NCBI GenBank assembly: GCA_040002735.1 | Contig: JBDUDX010000147.1 | Location: 1 to 10,298, forward strand | DNA from: JADGOV01 sp040002735 | GTDB taxonomy: Bacteria > Actinomycetota > Actinomycetes > JADGOV01 | Direction of reading: 5' to 3' | DNA: 10,298 bases | Shown: piece by piece, positions 4,702 through 10,298 of the stretch | How the letters are laid out: each line of letters starts with the position of its first letter | Numbering within the stretch: the stretch's first letter is position 1 | Notes under the pieces: model-generated | Database searches by the model: none | Seen by the model: the letters and a program-made list of their open reading frames with translations, nothing else | What the model was told of the DNA's origin: nothing | Program-made: the position numbers and the translations under genes

Positions 4702-7670
4702 TCCAGATCCTGTTCGGCGGCGAGCGCCGCAGCCGAACTTGGGTCACGGAGTACCGCCGCTCGCAGCCACCGCTGCGCCCACTCGCCGTCCCGCCAGGCG
4801 AACGCCCGACCCAGCGCGTTCGGCCCACCGGCGGCGTCGATGTGGATCTCGTCCTCGACCACCCGCCACGGCACCGGCGTGGTATGTCCGCTCGCGGCGG
4901 CGGCAAGGAGTCGGTCGTGCAGCAGGTAGCTCCCGTACCGGCACACCTGCGGCACGCCGCTGGAGATCACCGCAAACGATGACAGCTCGCGCGCCAGCGG
5001 TACATCCAGCAGATCGGCCACCTCAGCCGCCCGCCCGAGCGGGGCTGGTACGACCGCCAGCGGCGCCACCAGCGGCAGCAGGTCCGGCGCGTCCACGACC
5101 ACCGCCTGGTCCGGGTCGACCGGGATCGCTTCGCCGTCGCGTACCGCCCGTACCTTCGCCGGTGGCGAGAAGTCGGTCGGGTGCAGCGCGAGGCGGGCGT
5201 GGAGCTGCCGGACCGTGTCCCGCCCAATCGGCCGGTCCATCGCGAGCCGGTCGAGCAACTCGGCGGGCCCGCCAGGCTGAGCGAGGACCGATTCGACCCC
5301 GGAGCGCACGCCGAGCGCGAGGAGCAACTCGGGATCCGCCAGCGGTGGCGCCTCGTCGTAGAGCCCGGCGAGGTCGCTGCCCGCCATCTTGAGGTCAGCC
5401 GGTCGGCGACCGCCCAGGATCGGCGCCCGGGCGAGCCACCATCGGGTGTAGGACGCCACAGTGACCCGTCGGCCGTCGGGAAGCAGTACCCACGCCGGTT
5501 CGGTCAGCAGGTCGCGCGGCAGCAGGGCAAGCGCGCGGTCCCAGGAGTCGTCTCGTACCAGTTCCAGGTCGCGTACCGCCACCAGCTCGGCGAGCACCGG
5601 CGGGGCGGCGTCCCCGGTCGGTGGGAGGGCGTCGAGCACGTCGGCAAGCCAGTCGGCCGCACCGTCGAGGTCGAGATCAGTCGCGTCGGGGTCGACCGGT
5701 ACGTCTCCTTCGCGGAGTACCGCGAAACCGTCGAGGACGCCCGCCGCGGCCAGCACCGCAGGCCCCCAGCGGGCCAGCAGGTCGGAGTCGGCGAGTCCGA
5801 ACGGCGCATCATCGGCGATCACTCCGGCGAAGGCGCTGCCGGGCAGCAGCAGCTCACCGGCCGGATACCGCTCGCCGTCGCTGCCGGGAAGCGCCAGATC
5901 CGCCAGCCACGGCAACTCCCCCGGTGTCACTCCGGCCGCCGCGATGAGCGACAGCACCGCTTCGGCGATCGGATCCGGGTCGTCGGTGTCGAAGGACGCT
6001 GCCACCGCCGCCTGCAACCGCGGCTCGTCCAGCAGCGACCGGGGGTTCGCCGGAACCGCGCCCAGCACCGTCAGCAGCGGAGCCACCGCGTCGGGATGCA
6101 CCACCCGCAACCCCAGCGCGGCGATCCCAGCGGGGTCCAGACCGTCGCCCGGAAGCAGCAGCCCACGCGGGCCTCGTACCAGTCGCCCATCGGCGAGCGG
6201 CACGGGCAGCGCGCCCAGGGCATCCCGCTCCGGTCCGCCGAGGTGGGTCTCGCCGAGCGCGAGGTACAGCCGCTGCCACCAGCTCGGCAGCCGATCCAGC
6301 CCGGCGAGCGCGTCGACCACTTCCGGCAGGCCCATCCGGCGTACGCCGAGCACCGCCAGCGGTCCGGTACGGGCCGCCCAGTCGGCGGCCACCAGGTTGG
6401 GCAGCACGTCGGCCAGTACCGCGGTGGGCCCTGGTCCGAGATCGAGGGCGACAGCGTCGCGGGGGCGTACGGCCAGCGCCGAGTCCCCCGCCAGGGGCAG
6501 GAACGGGGCGTCGGCCAGCGCGTGCAGGATCGCCCGGCGGAGCGTGGCGTCCACTTCGCCGGCCGCGAGACCGGCGGGCACCAGATCGAGCACCGCCGGC
6601 CCGGTGGCGACGGCGCAGACCAGTTCGGCGTACGCATCCGCGGTCTCGGCGACGAGGGTGTCCGCCAGCGGGCCGGAGGCGACCCGACGACGACCGGAGT
6701 CCATCGGCCAGCTGCCGATCAGTACCGCTGGCAACGAGAGCGGTTCGTCGGTCAAGGTGGGCGTTCGCAACACGGCCGCCACCGAGGACGGCAGCGGCAC
6801 CGGCGCCCCATCCGCACGCAGCGGCACCGCGCAGCAGATATCAAAGGCGGTCCGGGTACGTTCCTCGGTCGGCCGATCCGCGAGCAGCCGGGAGGCCAGG
6901 CGCCCGGAGCGGCGGACCACCTGCCACCGGGTCAGTTCGCCGTCGTCGTCCAGCAGCACGTGGCCGCCGGCCGGGCGAGCCGTCATCCGCCGGCCGTCAA
7001 CGTCGACCTCGGCCAGGAAGGGCAGGCTCAGCAGCAGAACCGGATCAAGGTCGCCGAGCTGCCGGCGCACCGCCTCCCTCGCCGCCTCGTCCCGCAGCGG
7101 TAGTACCACCGCGGTGTCGAATCCGGCCGGCGGTGGGGTGGCCTCCGGGAACGGCAACCGCAGCACCGGGACGGCGTCACCCCGCATCGTCAGCTCGCCG
7201 GCCACGACTGGCACCGCCCCGAGCAGCTCCAACGCCTCGGAAAGCGACCAGCGCGCGCCGCCGGAGGTGGAACGCACGGCCGGGGCGTCGCTGACGGTAC
7301 GGACGGCCGCGAATCCCACGCCGAATCGGCCGGTCGTGCCAGGCTGGTCGGTGCCGGGATCAGCTCGCTTCGCCGAGGCGCGCAGCGTGCTCAGCGACTC
7401 CGCACCGGCGGCGTCCAGCGGGGCACCGGTATTGGCCGCGATCAGCGTGCCGCCCGTCAGGCTCAGCCGGAGCCGGCCAGGGATCCCCGCCCGCTGCGCC
7501 GCATCGGACGCGTTCTGCGCCAATTCGACCAGCAGCCGGTCGCGGTAGGGCCCGAGCGCGAGTTCCTCCTCGGCGTTCGCGTCCTCCCGGAACCGTGCCG
7601 GGGAGGCGGCCCAGGCGGCGAGGACCCGAGCCCGGAGTTCCGCGGTACCGAAGGGGTCAGCGTCGGTCAG
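4698..7670 (-). CDS. Sacsin/Hsp90-like ATP-binding protein
   Basis: A 990-residue protein if begun at the CTG described here. Its N-terminal 200 residues are a GHKL (Bergerat) ATP-binding domain of the sacsin/Hsp90 type: N-box VELAQNASDA (48-57, Asn53 expected to bind magnesium), AANTGAPL (78-85) at the nucleotide lid, and TGRFGVGF (113-120), close to the Hsp90 GQFGVGF. The remaining 800 residues are Ala/Leu/Asp-rich with no second domain I recognise. No membrane segment or signal peptide is seen, so it is probably cytosolic. A chaperone-like ATPase is the likely role; its client is unknown. No ATG, GTG or TTG occurs between residue 1 and the N-box. The next ATG upstream (7823) would need a 157-bp overlap with DUF3027 and an Arg-rich shadow peptide. 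CTG at 7670 overlaps the DUF3027 TGA as CTGA and follows GGAGGAG, so coupled translation is likely. Confidence 0.88.
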   Translation of the reverse strand: MTDADPFGTAELRARVLAAWAASPARFREDANAEEELALGPYRDRLLVELAQNASDAAQRAGIPGRLRLSLTGGTLIAANTGAPLDAAGAESLSTLRASAKRADPGTDQPGTTGRFGVGFAAVRTVSDAPAVRSTSGGARWSLSEALELLGAVPVVAGELTMRGDAVPVLRLPFPEATPPPAGFDTAVVLPLRDEAAREAVRRQLGDLDPVLLLSLPFLAEVDVDGRRMTARPAGGHVLLDDDGELTRWQVVRRSGRLASRLLADRPTEERTRTAFDICCAVPLRADGAPVPLPSSVAAVLRTPTLTDEPLSLPAVLIGSWPMDSGRRRVASGPLADTLVAETADAYAELVCAVATGPAVLDLVPAGLAAGEVDATLRRAILHALADAPFLPLAGDSALAVRPRDAVALDLGPGPTAVLADVLPNLVAADWAARTGPLAVLGVRRMGLPEVVDALAGLDRLPSWWQRLYLALGETHLGGPERDALGALPVPLADGRLVRGPRGLLLPGDGLDPAGIAALGLRVVHPDAVAPLLTVLGAVPANPRSLLDEPRLQAAVAASFDTDDPDPIAEAVLSLIAAAGVTPGELPWLADLALPGSDGERYPAGELLLPGSAFAGVIADDAPFGLADSDLLARWGPAVLAAAGVLDGFAVLREGDVPVDPDATDLDLDGAADWLADVLDALPPTGDAAPPVLAELVAVRDLELVRDDSWDRALALLPRDLLTEPAWVLLPDGRRVTVASYTRWWLARAPILGGRRPADLKMAGSDLAGLYDEAPPLADPELLLALGVRSGVESVLAQPGGPAELLDRLAMDRPIGRDTVRQLHARLALHPTDFSPPAKVRAVRDGEAIPVDPDQAVVVDAPDLLPLVAPLAVVPAPLGRAAEVADLLDVPLARELSSFAVISSGVPQVCRYGSYLLHDRLLAAAASGHTTPVPWRVVEDEIHIDAAGGPNALGRAFAWRDGEWAQRWLRAAVLRDPSSAAALAAEQDLD

Positions 7671-8437
7671 CTGTGCCCCAGCTCCTCCGCCTCGGAGCCA
7701 GCGGTGGCCAGAACGGCCACGCCGGTCAGGGGCTCCTCGGTGACCACAGCCTCGGAATGTGCCCCGCAGCCGTGATCGGCGGCGACCAACCGACCGTCGT
7801 CCGGGGCGTACTCGTTGGTGCATGCGCCGAAGAGTTGCCCCAGATCACCGCGTACCGGTAACCAGAACCCGCACGTTCCGCAGCGGGCCGGAGCGGCGAC
7901 CGCGATCGGGGCCGCCGGACCGGCAGAGCCGGCGTACCACCGTTCCACGGCCTCGTCCCGACCGTCGACGGAGAGCACCCGTACCCGGCCGAGCCCGAAG
8001 GTGAAGGCGACCGCCTCCTCGTCCAGGTCATCCGCCGAGGCGTACGCCGGAACCAGCCGCTCGTCGTCGCCCGAGGTCACCATCAGGTCCCCGACGCCGA
8101 GGTCCCCCGGACGGAGTCGTTCGCTCCACGGCACCCACTCCGGCGCGAGCAGCGCGCCCTCACCGGGCAGCAGCACGACCTCGTCGACGGTAACGTTCTT
8201 CGCCCGGGATGCCCGGGTCACCGTGACCGCCCACCGCCAGCCGCGGTAGGCCCGGTTGCGGCTGGCGAAGGAATGCGTCACCAGCCGGTCACCGTCACTG
8301 GCCGCGTCGAGCCAGTCGCCGACCAGCGCCGGATCCCCCGCCTCGTCGACGGCCGCGGCCCGGGCGAGGTCGACGGCGGCCGCGCAGGCCGGGTCGAGCA
8401 CCGCCGGGCGCGCTCGGGTCGCTTTCATGCGAGCCAT
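7667..8437 (-). CDS. DUF3027 family protein with C-terminal Cys/His cluster
   Basis: A 256-residue protein. Conserved features of the actinobacterial DUF3027 family are visible: HSFASRNRAYRGWRWAVTV (55-73), LLPGEGALLAPEWVPW (89-104), and RPGDLGVGDLM (109-119) followed by DDERLVP. The C-terminus has CGTC (186-189), Cys206, and HGCGAH (222-227), a pattern fit for one zinc site of the ribbon kind. Family function is unknown. No membrane segments are seen, so it is probably cytosolic. ATG at 8437 was chosen; a second ATG nine bases downstream is possible, and neither has a strong ribosome binding site. Its stop overlaps the start of the ATPase gene, so the two products are probably made together and may act together. 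It is divergent from the transporter gene across 38 bp. Confidence 0.9.
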   Translation of the reverse strand: MARMKATRARPAVLDPACAAAVDLARAAAVDEAGDPALVGDWLDAASDGDRLVTHSFASRNRAYRGWRWAVTVTRASRAKNVTVDEVVLLPGEGALLAPEWVPWSERLRPGDLGVGDLMVTSGDDERLVPAYASADDLDEEAVAFTFGLGRVRVLSVDGRDEAVERWYAGSAGPAAPIAVAAPARCGTCGFWLPVRGDLGQLFGACTNEYAPDDGRLVAADHGCGAHSEAVVTEEPLTGVAVLATAGSEAEELGHS

Positions 8438-8475
8438 TGTCCCGCATTACCCGCCGCAGGTAGGAAACTGCTGAC
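8438..8475. promoter_or_regulatory. Short divergent promoter region, DUF3027 / transporter
   Basis: Only 38 bp separate the two start codons, so any promoters must overlap each other or the coding ends. On the DUF3027 side TAATGC lies 6 nt before the ATG, an imperfect -10 that would give a leaderless message. On the transporter side AGGA (8462-8465) is 10 nt before the GTG and could be its ribosome binding site, so the promoter for that gene would lie inside the DUF3027 coding start. No operator-like palindrome is evident. Confidence 0.35.
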
Positions 8476-9789
8476 GTGAATTCCTCCGCTCCGGGAAGCG
8501 CTGCCCGCTCGGCCGTTCGTCGGCTCCGCGGTGCCGCCCGTGCGGACGGGGCCGGCGAGACCGGGTTGGCCTCGCTGATCGAGGTGCACGCCATGTCCAG
8601 CGCGGGTGACGCGCTGGTGGTGGTGGCCCTCGCCGGATCCCTGTTCTTCGGCGTGCCGATCGGCGAAGCGCGCAGCCGGGTGCTGCTGTACCTGGTGATC
8701 ACGATGGCACCGTTCGCGCTGCTCGCACCGGTCGTCGGCCCGCTACTGGATCGGGTACGCCGCGGTCGGCGGCTGGCGATTGCAGCCACTCTGGTGGGCC
8801 GCGGGATCCTGGCGCTGTCGCTGGCTCGGGCGCTGTCCCGGGCGGAGCCGCTGGAGTTGTACCCGACCGCGTTCGGTCTGCTGCTGGCATCCAAGGCGTA
8901 CGGGGTGTCCCGCAGTTCCGTGGTGCCCCGGCTGTTACCGCCCGGGGCGTCGCTGGTGCGGGTGAACTCGCGGCTGACCCTTGCCGGGCTCCTGCTGGCC
9001 ACCCTCGCCGCCCCGGTCGGCGGTGGCCTGTCCGTACTCACCTCCTCGGCGTGGACGCTGCGGCTGGCAGCGATGTTCTTCTTCATCGGGGCGGCTCTCA
9101 CCTTCGGGTTCCCGCAAAGCGTGGACGACACCGAGACGCTGCCCCGGGAGCCGGCGCCGCCGGGTCGCCGGGGCCGGCGGCGGCTGTTGGTGTCCGCGGA
9201 GGAACTCGGCAGCCGGGTCCCGATCGCGTTGGCGGCCGCCGGGCTGCTCCGGGGGTTGAACGGCTTTCTGACGATCTTCTTGGCGTTTCTGCTGCGGGAC
9301 CGGGGGGGCCTGGGTTCGGTGACCTCGACGAACACGGCGATCGGCGCGGTGATCGCCGCCGCCGCGATCGGCGGCCTGCTCGGCACCGCCGCCGGCGGAC
9401 GGATCCAACGCCGCACGCCGCTGGCGTTGTCCGTTCTCACCACCGCCGTAGCCGCCGTCGCCTGCTTGGCGGGCGCGATATTTTACGGGCTGATCGCCAT
9501 GCTCGCCGTCGGGCTGCTGGTAGGCATCGGACAGGCGATCTCCAAGCTGGCGCTGGACTCACTCGTCCAGCGCGACGTCGGTGAGCACGTCCGCAACTCC
9601 GCGTTCTCGCTGTCCGAAAGCGGCCTGCAACTGGCCTGGGTACTCGGCGGCATCGTCGGGATCGTGCTGCCGCTCAATCCCACGCTCGGCTTCGGCGTGG
9701 CGGCGGTCGCCGCGGTCGGCGTCCTGGCGTACTGCCTGGCCGGCACCCGCCGCTCGCATCTCGCGGGCAGCCCCCGGCTGGCCGGATAG
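8476..9789 (+). CDS. Major facilitator superfamily transporter
   Basis: A 437-residue integral membrane protein with about 12 hydrophobic segments. The stretch GPLLDRVRRGRRL (88-100), between helices 2 and 3, is the family's cytoplasmic G-x-x-x-D-R-x-G-R-R signature. A basic/Pro-rich loop (about 212-245, with PPGRRGRRR) splits two six-helix halves, and AGGRIQRRTPL (306-316) is the matching loop in the second half. The N-terminal 30 residues are basic and probably cytoplasmic. GTG at 8476 was chosen with AGGA 10 nt upstream; no later start keeps helix 1 complete. The substrate cannot be told from sequence. The futalosine hydrolase gene begins about 50 bp downstream on the same strand, so cotranscription is plausible, but a menaquinone-related substrate is only a guess. 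Confidence 0.9.
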   Translation: MNSSAPGSAARSAVRRLRGAARADGAGETGLASLIEVHAMSSAGDALVVVALAGSLFFGVPIGEARSRVLLYLVITMAPFALLAPVVGPLLDRVRRGRRLAIAATLVGRGILALSLARALSRAEPLELYPTAFGLLLASKAYGVSRSSVVPRLLPPGASLVRVNSRLTLAGLLLATLAAPVGGGLSVLTSSAWTLRLAAMFFFIGAALTFGFPQSVDDTETLPREPAPPGRRGRRRLLVSAEELGSRVPIALAAAGLLRGLNGFLTIFLAFLLRDRGGLGSVTSTNTAIGAVIAAAAIGGLLGTAAGGRIQRRTPLALSVLTTAVAAVACLAGAIFYGLIAMLAVGLLVGIGQAISKLALDSLVQRDVGEHVRNSAFSLSESGLQLAWVLGGIVGIVLPLNPTLGFGVAAVAAVGVLAYCLAGTRRSHLAGSPRLAG

Positions 9790-9828
9790 CCTGGGCGTCA
9801 GCTTCCCGACCCAGCTTCCGCGTACGCC

Positions 9829-9833
9829 GGAGA
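9829..9833 (+). promoter_or_regulatory. Ribosome binding site that supports a CTG start for mqnB
   Basis: GGAGA at 9829-9833 lies 5 nt before CTG at 9839. The next usable standard start, GTG at 9857, has no purine-rich stretch before it and would cut into the first beta strand. Confidence 0.55.
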
Positions 9834-9838
9834 TCGCC

Positions 9839-10298
9839 CTGACCCGCGCCCTGCTCGTGCTCACCGCCGTCGCGGCGGAGGCCGACGCCGTGTTGGCCGC
9901 GTTGACGGCGACCGGCTCGCTGCCGGGCGAACCGGTACGGATCGGGCCGTACCCGGCGTGCGGCACGTCGGAGGTGACCGTACTCGCCGGCGGCATCGGC
10001 CCGGCCGCGGCCGCGGCGGCAACCGCCTCCGCGCTCGCGCTGCAGCCGGAGACCTCACTCGTACTCAGCGCCGGCATCGCCGGTGGCTTTGCCGAAGCTG
10101 GGGTGGGGGTCGGCGACCTCGTACTGGCGGACAGCAGCGTCTTCGCCGATCTCGGCGCGGACTCCCCGCGGGGCTTCCACTCGGCCGCAGAACTCCGCTG
10201 GGCCGCGCCGACGCTGCCTCCCTCGTCGGCAGCATCGGCCGTCGCCGAGGCCCTGCGCAACGCCGGGCTGCCGGTGCACCAAGGGCTGGTACTGACGG
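9839..10298 (+). CDS. mqnB: Futalosine hydrolase (3' end outside window)
   Basis: The first 153 codons are visible. The product belongs to the MTA/SAH nucleosidase-like fold: RALLVLTAVAAEADAV forms the first strand and helix, SAGIAGGF is the typical nucleoside-binding glycine stretch, and GDLVLADSSVFADLGAD with a following GF matches futalosine hydrolase rather than MTA/SAH nucleosidase. The enzyme removes hypoxanthine from futalosine to give dehypoxanthine futalosine in the futalosine route to menaquinone, in the cytosol. The chosen start is CTG 9839, set by GGAGA 5 nt upstream and by the homologous N-terminus. GTG 9857 is the standard-codon alternative and would lose six residues. It follows the transporter gene by about 50 bp. 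In Streptomyces, as I recall, mqnD lies next to this gene; the flank beyond the window would show whether that holds here. Confidence 0.85.
   Translation, partial: MTRALLVLTAVAAEADAVLAALTATGSLPGEPVRIGPYPACGTSEVTVLAGGIGPAAAAAATASALALQPETSLVLSAGIAGGFAEAGVGVGDLVLADSSVFADLGADSPRGFHSAAELRWAAPTLPPSSAASAVAEALRNAGLPVHQGLVLT

Noticed and set aside
5181..7548. Two long + strand open frames (640 and 695 codons) opposite the ATPase gene
   Set aside because: They are antisense to the frame carrying the Hsp90-type motifs and the bulk of the ATPase. Their Ser/Arg/Thr- or Gln/Arg-rich translations show no motif and are expected from GC-biased third positions.
4698..8437. Anti-phage defence system built on the Hsp90-like ATPase
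   Set aside because: There is no nuclease, helicase or other effector beside it, and the neighbours are conserved housekeeping families, so a defence role is not supported.
8295..9443. Minus-strand open frame of 382 codons opposite the transporter gene
   Set aside because: It overlaps both DUF3027 and the transporter, both with family features, and its low-complexity Arg/Ser/Pro translation has no membrane or domain pattern.

Overview
This is a high-GC window with GTG starts, very short intergenic gaps and strong G/C bias at third codon positions, which points to an actinobacterium. The combination of guaA, a GuaB3-type IMP dehydrogenase relative, DUF2530, DUF3027, a sacsin/Hsp90-like ATPase and futalosine hydrolase suggests the Micromonosporaceae or a near relative. 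The family-level assignment is inferred from remembered gene content; no search was run.

Left edge (1-830, + strand): the end of a pyruvate formate-lyase locus that looks broken. The C-terminal part of pflB runs in from the left and loses homology near base 320, before the glycine-radical segment. After about 57 unassigned bases, the C-terminal half of the activating enzyme pflA follows in a different frame. It ends 6 bp from the stop of guaA.

Purine block (837-4375, - strand): guaB3, a small three-helix membrane protein, then guaA. Between the membrane protein and guaA lie 462 bp without a gene. This gap holds 2.4 copies of a 110-bp tandem repeat, a perfect 14-bp tandem repeat, and an inverted repeat overlapping a candidate leaderless promoter for guaA. 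The guaB3 leader has an 8-nt segment fully complementary to its own Shine-Dalgarno region.

Middle (4495-8437): a DUF2530 membrane protein on + converges on a long sacsin/Hsp90-like ATPase on -, and the two stop codons share one CTAG. The ATPase is translationally linked to DUF3027 upstream: the DUF3027 TGA overlaps what looks like a CTG start (CTGA).

Right end (8476-10298, + strand): a major facilitator transporter, divergent from DUF3027 across 38 bp, then the start of futalosine hydrolase mqnB (menaquinone synthesis), cut by the window edge. mqnB also seems to start with CTG, preceded by a well-spaced GGAGA.

Most of the window is conserved housekeeping sequence. The parts that deserve a second look are the pflB/pflA scar, the tandem-repeat region upstream of guaA, the possible RNA switch before guaB3, the two apparent CTG starts, and the uncharacterised DUF3027/ATPase pair.
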